Positions 18,216 through 29,182 of a DNA stretch of 64,000 nucleotides are shown piece after piece. Position 1 is the stretch's first letter. Every line of letters begins with the position of its first letter. The notes beneath the pieces were generated by a model. It worked only from the letters and a program-made list of their open reading frames with translations, had not been told where the DNA came from and did not search any database. The DNA is from Gluconacetobacter aggeris (GTDB taxonomy: Bacteria; Pseudomonadota; Alphaproteobacteria; Acetobacterales; Acetobacteraceae). Made by a program: the position numbers and the translations under genes. The stretch covers positions 1-64,000 of the forward strand of contig NZ_JABEQD010000010.1 in NCBI RefSeq assembly GCF_014174395.1, written 5' to 3'.

Positions 18216-19466
18216 ATGACCCGACCCGCCTCCCCCACGGCCTATCGCACACTGGACCCGGCCGGCATCCGCGCGTTTCTCGCCGCCCAACCCGCCCTTG
18301 CGGCGCGCCTGGGCGGCCAGCCCGACGTGTGGCGGGTGCACGAGGTCAGCGACGGCAACCTCAACAATGTGTTCCTGGTCGACGGCCCGGCCGGCGGCAT
18401 CTGCTTCAAGCAGTCCCTGCCCCATGTCCGGGTCGACCCGAATTGGAAAATGCCGCTGGACCGCACGGCGTTCGAGGCCGCCTATCTGCGCGCCGTCCGC
18501 CCCCATGTCGGCGACCTGACGACCGAATTGCTGCATTTCGATCCCGACCTGTTCGTGCTGGTGGTCGAAAGCCTGGACGGCCATGTGGTGCTGCGCCATG
18601 GGCTGATGCAGGGCGGCGACTGGCCCGACGCGGCGGCCGCCATCGGTCGCTTCGTCGCCCGCGCAACCTTCCCGACCTCGCCGCTGGCCCTGAAATTCGA
18701 GGATGCGTCGACCCTGCTGGCCCCCTTCGCCCGCAATCACACGCTCACCCGCATCACCGTCGACCTGGTGCTGACCGACCCGTACCACCCCCACCCGCGC
18801 AATCGCTGGCTCAGCCCGGAACTGGATGCCACGGTGGCCGCCCTGCGCGCCGATCCGGCCGTGCGCCGACGGGTGGGACAGATGCAGGCCCGTTTCCTCA
18901 CCTGCCAGCAGGCCCTGCTGCATGGCGACCTGCACACCGGCTCGGTCATGGTCTCGGGCAGCGACACCCGCGTCATCGACGGCGAGTTCGCCCTCCCCGG
19001 CCCGATCGGCTTCGATTGCGGCCTGTTCGTCGGCAACCTGCTGATGCACCTGTTCGCCACTCCCGCGCCCGAGGGCCGAGCCCGTGCGCTTCGCGACATC
19101 GACCGGTTCTGGACCCATTTCCGGCAGGATTTCACTACCCTCTGGACCAACGCGATCGCATGCGGCCAATCCGGCGACGCCTACGCCGCCCCCCTGTTCC
19201 GCGACGATCCCGCATCCCTGCAACAGGTGCAGACCCAGTTCCTCGACGACATCGAAGCCGACACGATCGCCTTCGCCGCGCTGGAAATCATCCGCCGCAC
19301 CACCGGCTACGCCCACGTCGCCGATTTCGACCTCATCACGGACCGCACCGCCCGCGCAGCCAGACAGGAAGCCGCCCTGCGCCTGGCCCGCGACATGCTG
19401 GCAGAACCGGCACGCACACCCACCATCTCGGCACTCGGCGCGCTGGCCGCCGCACGGGCGGCCTGA
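18216..19466 (+). CDS. mtnK: S-methyl-5-thioribose kinase
   Basis: The 416-residue kinase of the methionine salvage pathway phosphorylates methylthioribose. The family features are visible: EVSDGNLNNVFLV (43-55) as nucleotide loop, LHGDLHTGSVM with the catalytic Asp238, and IDGEFALPGPIGFDCG carrying the metal-binding Asp-x-Glu unique to MtnK. Length is normal. The usual partner mtnA (isomerase) is not next to it; the following gene is an ABC-F ATPase 92 bp downstream. Confidence 0.92.
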   Translation: MTRPASPTAYRTLDPAGIRAFLAAQPALAARLGGQPDVWRVHEVSDGNLNNVFLVDGPAGGICFKQSLPHVRVDPNWKMPLDRTAFEAAYLRAVRPHVGDLTTELLHFDPDLFVLVVESLDGHVVLRHGLMQGGDWPDAAAAIGRFVARATFPTSPLALKFEDASTLLAPFARNHTLTRITVDLVLTDPYHPHPRNRWLSPELDATVAALRADPAVRRRVGQMQARFLTCQQALLHGDLHTGSVMVSGSDTRVIDGEFALPGPIGFDCGLFVGNLLMHLFATPAPEGRARALRDIDRFWTHFRQDFTTLWTNAIACGQSGDAYAAPLFRDDPASLQQVQTQFLDDIEADTIAFAALEIIRRTTGYAHVADFDLITDRTARAARQEAALRLARDMLAEPARTPTISALGALAAARAA

Positions 19467-19558
19467 ACGCACGCCGTGCCGCCCCACTGTTTACGGGGTA
19501 CAAGGGCTGCGCAATAAGGGCGCTCCCGCTCCGCCCCCCCTTCGGCATCTGAGGCCCC

Positions 19559-21181
19559 ATGATCCGTCTCGACACTATCAGCAAGCATAATGGCCATCGC
19601 GTCATCTTCATCGAGGCCTCGGCGGCGCTGCAGAAGGGCGAGAAGATCGGGCTGGTCGGCCCGAACGGCGCGGGCAAGACGACGCTGTTCCGCCTGATCA
19701 CCGGCCAGGAAGAACCGGATGAAGGCCATATCCTGACCGATCGCGGGGTCACTGTCGGCTTCTTCAACCAGGACGTGGGCGAGATGTCGGGCCGCAGCGC
19801 GGTCGCCGAGGTGATGAACGGGGCCGGCCCGGTGGCCGAGATCGGGGCGGAACTGGCCGAGCTGGAAACGGCGATGGCCGACCCGGAACGGTTCGACGAG
19901 CTGGACACCATCCTCGAACAGTTCGGCGAGGTCCAGGCCCGCTTCGAGGAACTGGGCGGCTACGCGCTGGACGGGCGCGCCCGCGAGGTCCTGCACGGGC
20001 TGGGCTTCAGCCAGGAAATGATGGACGGCGATGTCGGCCGCCTGTCGGGCGGATGGAAGATGCGCGTGGCGCTGGCCCGCATCCTGCTGATGAAGCCGGA
20101 CGTGATGCTGCTCGACGAACCGAGCAACCATCTCGACCTGGAAAGCCTGATCTGGCTGGAGCAGTTCCTGGCCGGCTATGACGGCGCCCTGCTGATGACC
20201 TCGCATGATCGCGCCTTCATGAACCGCATCATCAACAAGGTGATCGAGATCGACGGCGGCGTCCTGACCAGCTTCTCGGGCGATTACGAATTCTACGAGC
20301 AGCAGCGCGCCCTGAACGAGAAGCAGCAGCAGGCGCAGTTCGACCGCCAGCAGGCGATGCTGGCCAAGGAAGTCGCCTTCATCGAACGCTTCAAGGCCCG
20401 CGCGTCACATGCCGCACAGGTGCAGAGCCGGGTCAAGAAACTGGACAAGATCGACCGCGTCGAGCCGCCGAAGCGCCGCCAGACGCTCGCCTTCACCTTC
20501 CCGCAAGCCCCCCGGTCGGGCGACGCGGTCGTCAATCTGCGCGGCGTGGACAAGACATACGGCAGCCGGGTGATCTATCAGGATCTCGACCTGCTGATCC
20601 GCCGGCAGGAGCGCTGCTGCGTACTCGGCGTCAACGGCGCAGGCAAATCGACACTCTTGAAGCTGGTCACCGGCACCACCGAACCCGATGCCGGCACGGT
20701 CACGCTCGGCGGCAGCGTCAAGATGGGCTATTTCGCCCAGCACGCCATGGACCTGCTGGACGGCGACCGCACGATCTTCGAAACCCTGAACGACGCCTTC
20801 CCCCTCGCCGCCCAGGGCTCGCTCCGGGCGCTGGCCGGCGGTTTCGGCTTCTCCGGCGACGATGTCGACAAACTCTGCCGCGTGCTCTCCGGCGGCGAAA
20901 AGGCCCGCCTGGTCATGGCGCTGATGCTGTACGATCCGCCGAACTTCCTGGTGCTCGACGAACCGACCAACCATCTCGACATCGCCACCAAGGAAATGCT
21001 GATCACCGCCCTGGCCGATTATGACGGCACCATGCTCTTCGTCTCGCACGACCGTCATTTCCTGGCCGCCCTGTCCAACCGCGTCCTGGAACTGACACCG
21101 GAAGGCATCCATCGCTACGACGGCGGCTATACCGAATATGTCGCCCGGACCGGCCGCGAAGCGCCAGGCCTGCATGCCTGA
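19559..21181 (+). CDS. ABC-F family ATPase (ribosome-associated type)
   Basis: A 540-residue soluble protein with two ABC domains and no membrane part. Walker A motifs are GPNGAGKT (34-41) and GVNGAGKST (about 357-365); signatures are LSGGW (162-166) and LSGGE (443-447); each Walker B is followed by EPSNHLD or EPTNHLD. The inter-domain linker (about 240-300) is charged and helical, with NEKQQQAQFDRQQAML, like the P-site tRNA interaction motif of EttA/Uup/YheS proteins. It should act on the ribosome during translation. The exact subfamily (YbiT- or Uup-like) cannot be settled by eye. Confidence 0.9.
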   Translation: MIRLDTISKHNGHRVIFIEASAALQKGEKIGLVGPNGAGKTTLFRLITGQEEPDEGHILTDRGVTVGFFNQDVGEMSGRSAVAEVMNGAGPVAEIGAELAELETAMADPERFDELDTILEQFGEVQARFEELGGYALDGRAREVLHGLGFSQEMMDGDVGRLSGGWKMRVALARILLMKPDVMLLDEPSNHLDLESLIWLEQFLAGYDGALLMTSHDRAFMNRIINKVIEIDGGVLTSFSGDYEFYEQQRALNEKQQQAQFDRQQAMLAKEVAFIERFKARASHAAQVQSRVKKLDKIDRVEPPKRRQTLAFTFPQAPRSGDAVVNLRGVDKTYGSRVIYQDLDLLIRRQERCCVLGVNGAGKSTLLKLVTGTTEPDAGTVTLGGSVKMGYFAQHAMDLLDGDRTIFETLNDAFPLAAQGSLRALAGGFGFSGDDVDKLCRVLSGGEKARLVMALMLYDPPNFLVLDEPTNHLDIATKEMLITALADYDGTMLFVSHDRHFLAALSNRVLELTPEGIHRYDGGYTEYVARTGREAPGLHA

Positions 21182-21220
21182 CGCTTTATCCACAGGCGAC
21201 CGCCAGCCACAGACCGGCCC

Positions 21221-23578
21221 TCAGAACTCCGCCGAAAGGGTGAAGTGGTAGACGCGCGGCAGGCCCGCATACAGGGTTGATGCCGCGCCCGACGTCCCGC
21301 TCGGCGCACCCGTATAAACCGATGCCCAATACCGTTCGTTGGTCACGTTGCTGACGCCGAAACGCGCGACCCACGGAAACCGGGCGACATGGAAGGCATA
21401 GCGCGTACCCAGTTCCAGCGTCGTGTACGATCCGGTATGCAGCGTGTTGGTCACGTTGGCCGCGCGGTTGCCCATATAATGGATACCGGCATTGAAGGCC
21501 CAGCCCGACGCGAAGGCGCCCAATGAAGCCGGCAGGCGGTAATCCAGCAGCAGACTGGCCTGCAACGGTGCCGCGCCCACAATCTCCTTGTTGTCATAGG
21601 CGGCGGTCCTGCTGTCGACCAGTTCCGCATCCAGCCAGGTCATGCCGGCAAGAACCGAGAGGTTCGGCAGCACTTCGCCCGAAACCTGGGCTTCCACCCC
21701 ATAATTGCGCTGCGTTCCGCCATATGTGTAGGTCTGGCACGTCGTGCCGCCCGCGCACGTGCCATTTGCCGCGCCGACATACATCGCATAAGGCGACGTC
21801 ATGCGGAAACCCGCAATGTTGAGCTGCATTTTCTGATAGCGCAATTTATAGCCGACTTCATATTCTTCCGAATGCGCAATCGGCAATGCGATGTTTGTAT
21901 TGGTATAATATTGACTGTTCGGCGTCACCGGCCCCGCCTCGACCGACCGTCCATAGGTAAAATAGAAGGTCTGGTTGTCGGTCGGTTTATACATCAGGCT
22001 GGTCGTCGGGCTGAAAGCCGCGTCGGCCGAAAAGGTCTTTTTCAGCGCACTGCTGGCATTCAGCGCGCCCGCCTGGTCGATCCAGCTCCAGGCGAGCGTA
22101 CCCATGATCGACCAATGTCTGTTGATCGTCAGCGTATCGCCCACGATAATGGACTGGCTGGTAATGGTACTGGACTTGTAACGACCCCGATAATAAGGCT
22201 GCGTGCCGCTGATGGGCGCGGCAGCATACATATTGTATGTTCCCAGGCTCTGCGCAGGTGTTACCGCACGTGTCGGGTTATAATTTCCCATCATGTACCC
22301 GTTGGTGCCGATGACCAGGTCATGCCTGATCGGCCCGGTATAAACACGGCCGTTGAAATACGCCATGTTGCTGCCGACGCGGAAATCGTTTGCCGTCGTT
22401 GTCGCAGTGGCCTTCGCAGAATAGAACCCATCCGTTCCGCCAGCCGCGGTCAGCGTATCGCTGATACCGAAGGACTGCCGCATGGCATCCTGGTAGAGCC
22501 CACCCAGCGTAAAGCTCCAATCCTCGCTGATCTGATGCCTGACCTTGGCGAGGAACGTATTGGTCTCCATGTTATAGCCGCTCCAGTCAGGAGCCAGACG
22601 CTTGCCCAGATCAGGTGCCTCGGGCAATTGCCCGCCAATACCGGTGGGGTTGGCGGCGGTGCCGGCAGGAATCCCGAAGCCTGGCGCCAGGCCACGCGCG
22701 GCGTAGGTATAATGGCTGGCGTCAATCTCGATAACCGTCCTGTCGTCCAGGTGGATATCGAAATCGGCGCTGACCATTTCGCGCCGTATCCAGCTTCCCG
22801 ACGCGTAGGCCGTGCCATCGGCATGCAGCATGTTCAGGCGGTAGCCAAACCAGCCATTCCTGCCGACACGACCGGAGATATCGCCATTGACGATGGGGGT
22901 GCCGATGGAATCCACCCCGACCGAAAGCCGTTCGGTCCGCCGGTCGGTCGGGCGCTTGAGCGTATATTCAAAGACGCCGGCCGGATTCTGCGGCCCATAC
23001 ATCGCCCCGGCCAGACCGTTGAGGACTTGCAGGTTATCGACCCATTCGGCCGGATAAGGGGTGGTGGACACCACGTTCAGCCCGTCAAGGCGGGAATTGG
23101 CGACCACATCGGCCTCGAACCCGCGCGACTGCGGGCGGGACGTATTGGGGTCGCCCCGGATTTCGAGCTGCACCGAGGGCAGATACTGCGCCATGTCGTT
23201 GATGTTGCGGATCTGCTGGTTGACCACAACGTCATGCGGAACGCCCATGATGGAATAAGGCGTATCCAGCGTGTCCCGATTGCCCAGCGGCCCGAGATAG
23301 ACGCTCTTGTTCATATATTTGGCGGCCGTGCCGTCCGCCGCATGATGGCCATGAACGGTCACGGTCTCGCCGTTGGAACCATCCAGTATCCCGGCGATCG
23401 GGGCCGTGGTGGCCGATGTTCCGGCAGCCGGCGTCCTGGCGGGGGGCGTTTTTACGGCGGCCAGGCTGCCAGTCCTGCCCTGCGGTGTGGAAGCAGGCGG
23501 TGCAGCCAGCGCCGAAGTGGCCAGCAGAGAGGCGCCAAACGTGCCGGCGATGAACAGGGCATGAAAACGATGGGGCAT
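21221..23578 (-). CDS. TonB-dependent siderophore-type outer membrane receptor
   Basis: At 785 residues, with a signal peptide (cut near ALA, 26), a plug domain and a 22-strand barrel ending in Phe (SAEF). The plug shows PYSIMGVPHDVVVNQQIRN and the RGF-type motif SRGFEADVV followed by LDGLNVVS, then VLNGLAGAMYGPQNPAG, typical of ferric siderophore receptors of the FhuA/FoxA kind. Its ligand is unknown; no siderophore synthesis or TonB/ExbB genes are nearby. Transcribed alone on the minus strand; an ATATAC-N16-GTATAT inverted repeat at 23653-23680 may be its operator. Confidence 0.9.
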   Translation of the reverse strand: MPHRFHALFIAGTFGASLLATSALAAPPASTPQGRTGSLAAVKTPPARTPAAGTSATTAPIAGILDGSNGETVTVHGHHAADGTAAKYMNKSVYLGPLGNRDTLDTPYSIMGVPHDVVVNQQIRNINDMAQYLPSVQLEIRGDPNTSRPQSRGFEADVVANSRLDGLNVVSTTPYPAEWVDNLQVLNGLAGAMYGPQNPAGVFEYTLKRPTDRRTERLSVGVDSIGTPIVNGDISGRVGRNGWFGYRLNMLHADGTAYASGSWIRREMVSADFDIHLDDRTVIEIDASHYTYAARGLAPGFGIPAGTAANPTGIGGQLPEAPDLGKRLAPDWSGYNMETNTFLAKVRHQISEDWSFTLGGLYQDAMRQSFGISDTLTAAGGTDGFYSAKATATTTANDFRVGSNMAYFNGRVYTGPIRHDLVIGTNGYMMGNYNPTRAVTPAQSLGTYNMYAAAPISGTQPYYRGRYKSSTITSQSIIVGDTLTINRHWSIMGTLAWSWIDQAGALNASSALKKTFSADAAFSPTTSLMYKPTDNQTFYFTYGRSVEAGPVTPNSQYYTNTNIALPIAHSEEYEVGYKLRYQKMQLNIAGFRMTSPYAMYVGAANGTCAGGTTCQTYTYGGTQRNYGVEAQVSGEVLPNLSVLAGMTWLDAELVDSRTAAYDNKEIVGAAPLQASLLLDYRLPASLGAFASGWAFNAGIHYMGNRAANVTNTLHTGSYTTLELGTRYAFHVARFPWVARFGVSNVTNERYWASVYTGAPSGTSGAASTLYAGLPRVYHFTLSAEF

Positions 23579-23652
23579 GAATCTGGCGCATCCGGACTAT
23601 GAACAAAGAACGTAAGATGTGTTTTTCTGCCCGCCCTGAGACGGGGCTGTCT

Positions 23653-23680
23653 ATATACCTCCGTACATAGATCTGTATAT
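23653..23680 (-). promoter_or_regulatory. Possible operator/promoter region of the TonB receptor gene
   Basis: The half-sites ATATAC and GTATAT are 16 bases apart in an AT-rich stretch 75-100 bp upstream of the receptor start. It does not resemble a standard Fur box. Weak evidence. Confidence 0.25.
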
Positions 23681-23855
23681 GGGTGGATATAATCACAGAC
23701 TGTTGCCGGAATAATACAGGTCCGCGAAACAGGATGCTGGAAGAATGCCCATGGCGTTCGTCCACCCGGGCGACCTTTCAGCGGGCCAGGGACGAAAGGA
23801 TGGATATGGCCATCCCCCTGGCTTCCACGCTTGCCGTCATCCTCTTACCGCAGGC

Positions 23856-24743
23856 ATGATCACTCTCATGCGCCGTTTCCTGCCGATCCTCGCCCTGCTC
23901 CTGCCCAATGCGGCGGCGGCGGCACCAAGCCCCAGCCCCTCCGAGATCGTGGCCCACGCGCCCGACGCCGCCTGGGCCGACGTGCCACCGGACCGGCTGC
24001 TGGTCATGACGCTGGCCGACGGCGCGCAGGTCGCGATCGAACTCGCCCCCCAATTCGCACCAATCCACACCGGCAATATCGTGCATCTGGCGCGCGCGCA
24101 TTGGTGGGATGGCGGCGCGATCATCCGCGTGCAGGACAATTATGTCGTGCAATGGGCCGCGCGCGACGAAAAGGCCAAGCCCCCCGCAGGCTTTATCGCC
24201 CATCCACCAGCGGAATATGATCGCACGCGTCAGGATATTGCCATTCGTCCGCTCGGCTTTCCCGATCCCTACGCGCCATCGACCGGGTTCTCGTCAGGAT
24301 GGGCCGTCGCCGCGGATGGCGACCGGGTCTGGCTCCCCCACTGCTACGGCATGGTCGGCGTCGGGCGCGACATGCCCCCCGATACCGGCGACGGGCAGGA
24401 GCTGTACGCCGTCAACAGCGAAGCCCCCCGCCAGCTCGACCGCAATCTCGCCATCGTGGGGCGGGTTCTCACCGGCATGGAGCGTCTCGGCGCATTGCCG
24501 CGCGGCACGGCCGCCCTGGGCTTTTACGCCAGCAAGGCCCGGAACGTCGCGATCCGGAGCATCTCGCTCGCCGCCGACCTGCCCAGCGCCAGGCAGCCGC
24601 ATCTTCAGGTCATGCGCACCGACAGCCCCACATTCACGGATTACCTGAACGCCCGCGCCAACCGTACGGACCCGTTCTTCGTCCGCCCCGCCCATGGCGT
24701 CGCGCTGTGCAATGTGCCGGTGCCTGTGCGGCTGAAACCGTGA
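23856..24743 (+). CDS. Exported cyclophilin-type peptidyl-prolyl isomerase
   Basis: The 295-residue protein has a signal peptide (MRRFLPILALLLPNAAAAAP), which favours a start at 23856 or the ATG four codons later. A cyclophilin domain follows: TLADGAQVAIELAPQFAPIHTGNIVHLARAH is the first strand/helix, with a later FSSGWAVAADGD. Several canonical active-site residues are altered (the usual FHR motif is not obvious: IIRVQDNYVVQ), so catalytic strength is uncertain; it may act as a periplasmic chaperone. Convergent with the aminotransferase gene, from which two hairpin terminators separate it. Confidence 0.8.
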   Translation: MITLMRRFLPILALLLPNAAAAAPSPSPSEIVAHAPDAAWADVPPDRLLVMTLADGAQVAIELAPQFAPIHTGNIVHLARAHWWDGGAIIRVQDNYVVQWAARDEKAKPPAGFIAHPPAEYDRTRQDIAIRPLGFPDPYAPSTGFSSGWAVAADGDRVWLPHCYGMVGVGRDMPPDTGDGQELYAVNSEAPRQLDRNLAIVGRVLTGMERLGALPRGTAALGFYASKARNVAIRSISLAADLPSARQPHLQVMRTDSPTFTDYLNARANRTDPFFVRPAHGVALCNVPVPVRLKP

Positions 24744-24752
24744 AGTCGCGTT

Positions 24753-24774
24753 GTTCTTTTTTGAAAAAAAGAAC
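24753..24774 (+). terminator. Terminator of the cyclophilin gene
   Basis: Stem GTTCTTTTTT/AAAAAAGAAC closed by a two-base loop, ten bases beyond the stop; the plus-strand transcript has a U-rich side arm. Confidence 0.5.
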
Positions 24775-24783
24775 CAAAAAACT

Positions 24784-24838
24784 TTTGTTCGTTCAGGGAC
24801 CTTGTGCCGGGGGCACAAGATTTCCCTGAACGAACAAA
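24784..24838. terminator. Strong bidirectional terminator between convergent genes
   Basis: Sixteen perfect pairs (24784-24799 with 24823-24838) are extended by CTTGTGCC/GGCACAAG (24801-24808 with 24812-24819). The outer part is A/T-rich on both sides, as needed for termination in both directions. It lies between the cyclophilin gene and the minus-strand aminotransferase. Confidence 0.8.
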
Positions 24839-24845
24839 TCTTCCT

Positions 24846-26060
24846 CTATCGCAGGCCGGCTACGAAATCGGCGATCCGCGCGCAGGCTTCACGCAGCACA
24901 TCGTCACTGGTGGCGCAGGAGAGGCGCAGGTAAGACCCCAGCCCGAAGGCGCTGCCATGCACGCAGGCCACATGCTGCTCGTCCAGCAGGGCGCGGGCAA
25001 AATCCTCATCCGTCCGCACCGCCTGCCCGCCCCGGCTGGTCCGCCCCAGGCAGCCGGCAATGCCCGGATAGGCATAGAACGCCCCCTCCGGCATGGCGCA
25101 GGTGACGCCGGGAATGGCGCGCAGAGCCTCCACCACCATCGTGCGGCGCCGCGCATAGGTATCGCGCATCTCCGCGATCAGCGACGCCGGCCCATCCAGC
25201 GCGGCAGCGGCGGCAGCCTGCGCGACCGAACAGATGCCCGAGGTCGCATTGCCCTGAATCCGCGTCATCATGCGGATCAGCCGTTCCGGCCCACCCGCAT
25301 AGCCCACGCGCCAGCCGGTCATGGCGTAGGATTTCGACACCCCGTTCACCGTCAGGATGCGCGACGCCAGATCCGGCGCCACGGCCGCCAGCGAATGATG
25401 GCGCGCCCCGTCGAAGACCAGATGTTCGTAGATCTCGTCGGACAAGATCCACGCTTGCGGATAGCGGCGCAGCACCTCGGCCACGGCTTCCAGATCCGTC
25501 AGCCCCATCACCGCCCCGGTCGGATTGCTGGGAAAGTTCAGCACCACCCAGCGCGTGCGCGACGACATCGCAGCCTCAAGCGCCGGGGCGGTCAGACGGA
25601 ATCCGTCTTCCTCGCGACATTCGGCCGCCACCGGCACGCCGCCGAACAGCCGCGCCGCCAGCGGGTAGCTGACCCAGTAGGGTGCGGGGATCACCACCTC
25701 GTCGCCGGCATCGATGGTCGCCATGAAGGCGTTGAAGATCACCTGCTTGCCGCCGTTGGAAACCATGATCTCCGACAGCGCGTATTCCAGCCCGTTCTCG
25801 CGCGCGAACTTGCGCGCGATCGCGGTCTTCAGCGCCGGGGTGCCATCGACGGGCGGATATTTCGTCTGCCCGTCCAGCGCGGCCCGATGCGCGGCCTCGA
25901 TCACCGCGCGCGGGGTGGCGAAATCCGGCTCGCCCAGCGCCAGCGACAGCACCTCATGCCCCTCGGCCCGCAGCGCCCGCGCCCGCACCGCCATGGCGAT
26001 GGTGGCGGGCGATTCCAGCCGCCCGGTGCGGGCGGCGAAGCCGGGCTCCTCCGATGTCAT
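24846..26060 (-). CDS. Aspartate/tyrosine/aromatic aminotransferase, class I (paralogue 1)
   Basis: This 404-residue PLP enzyme of the alphaproteobacterial AatA type has PLP-lysine K243 in GVSKSYAMTGWRVGY, the NPTG motif at 179-182, the phosphate-binding GGKQ (103-106) and PAPYWVSYP (126-134). It lies ten bases downstream of a second, related aminotransferase on the same strand. The two align along their whole length but are clearly diverged, so the duplication is old. Likely transaminates aspartate or aromatic amino acids; which one is not visible. Confidence 0.88.
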   Translation of the reverse strand: MTSEEPGFAARTGRLESPATIAMAVRARALRAEGHEVLSLALGEPDFATPRAVIEAAHRAALDGQTKYPPVDGTPALKTAIARKFARENGLEYALSEIMVSNGGKQVIFNAFMATIDAGDEVVIPAPYWVSYPLAARLFGGVPVAAECREEDGFRLTAPALEAAMSSRTRWVVLNFPSNPTGAVMGLTDLEAVAEVLRRYPQAWILSDEIYEHLVFDGARHHSLAAVAPDLASRILTVNGVSKSYAMTGWRVGYAGGPERLIRMMTRIQGNATSGICSVAQAAAAAALDGPASLIAEMRDTYARRRTMVVEALRAIPGVTCAMPEGAFYAYPGIAGCLGRTSRGGQAVRTDEDFARALLDEQHVACVHGSAFGLGSYLRLSCATSDDVLREACARIADFVAGLR

Positions 26061-26070
26061 GTACCGGTCC

Positions 26071-28354
<2,284 letters not shown>

Positions 28355-28456
28355 GCCCCCGCCTCCCTTGCGGAAACGCGGAATATTTGCGATATGGATT
28401 GAAGGTTCTCAACGGCGCATATCATTCGGCGTTCGGATTTTGAGTAACAACGCCTG

Positions 28457-29053
28457 GTGATGGTGTGGCGGCATCGCGAAAGGATGCGCCCCTTGCTTGC
28501 TGGCAGTCCACATTATCCGGCCCTGGTCCTGAACGCCGATTTCAGGCCGCTTTCCTATTTTCCGCTCTCGCTCTGGTCATGGCAGGATGCCATCAAGGCG
28601 GTGTTCCTCGACCGGGTCTCGGTCCTCAGCGAATATGACGAGGAAGTCCGCTCTCCCAGCCGGTCGCTCCGATTACCCAGCGTCATCGCGCTGAAGGATT
28701 ATATCCCGACCGCCCGCCGACCCGCCTTCACCCGCTTCAACGTCTTCCTGCGCGACAATTTCTCCTGTCAATATTGCCTTGATCGCCTGCCGACCCACGA
28801 TCTGACGTTCGACCACGTCATCCCCCGCTGCAAGGGCGGCCGCACCACGTGGGAAAACGTCGTCACCGCCTGCAGCCCCTGCAATCTGATGAAGGGCTCG
28901 CGGATGCCGTATGAACTCCATATGTATCCGCGCCGCACGCCCGCCCAGCCTTCCACCTGGGAATTGCAGGAAAACGGGCGCTCCTTCCCGCCGAATTACC
29001 TGCATGAGAGCTGGCGGGATTATCTATACTGGGACAGCGAACTGGATACCTGA
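28457..29053 (+). CDS. HNH endonuclease
   Basis: The 198-residue protein carries a cysteine-bearing HNH nuclease fold: SCQYCLD (first zinc pair), FDHVIPRCKGG (catalytic His), WENVVTACSPCNLMKG (Asn and second zinc pair). The family is widespread in alphaproteobacteria as a single-copy chromosomal gene, so it is probably a housekeeping DNA/RNA-processing nuclease and not a mobile element. The frame opens with GTG-ATG; the ATG at 28484 just before RPLLAGSPHYPALVLNAD is an alternative start. Confidence 0.88.
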   Translation: MMVWRHRERMRPLLAGSPHYPALVLNADFRPLSYFPLSLWSWQDAIKAVFLDRVSVLSEYDEEVRSPSRSLRLPSVIALKDYIPTARRPAFTRFNVFLRDNFSCQYCLDRLPTHDLTFDHVIPRCKGGRTTWENVVTACSPCNLMKGSRMPYELHMYPRRTPAQPSTWELQENGRSFPPNYLHESWRDYLYWDSELDT

Positions 29054-29071
29054 CGGCTCCCGCTCCCGCAC

Positions 29072-29116
29072 GCCTTTCCCGGCAGGCTGCCCGTGGCGGA
29101 GCCTGACCGGAAAGGC
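29072..29116. terminator. Hairpin between the convergent HNH and chemoreceptor genes
   Basis: Arms 29072-29088 and 29100-29116 (GCCTTTCCCGGCAGGCT and its near complement, 15/17) with an 11-base loop, located between two convergent genes. No long T-run on either side. Confidence 0.55.
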
Positions 29117-29182
29117 GCGATGGCCGCGATCAGTCATGCGTTTTCCACGGCCGAATATCAGGTTCGGCCGCCGCGGCGCCCC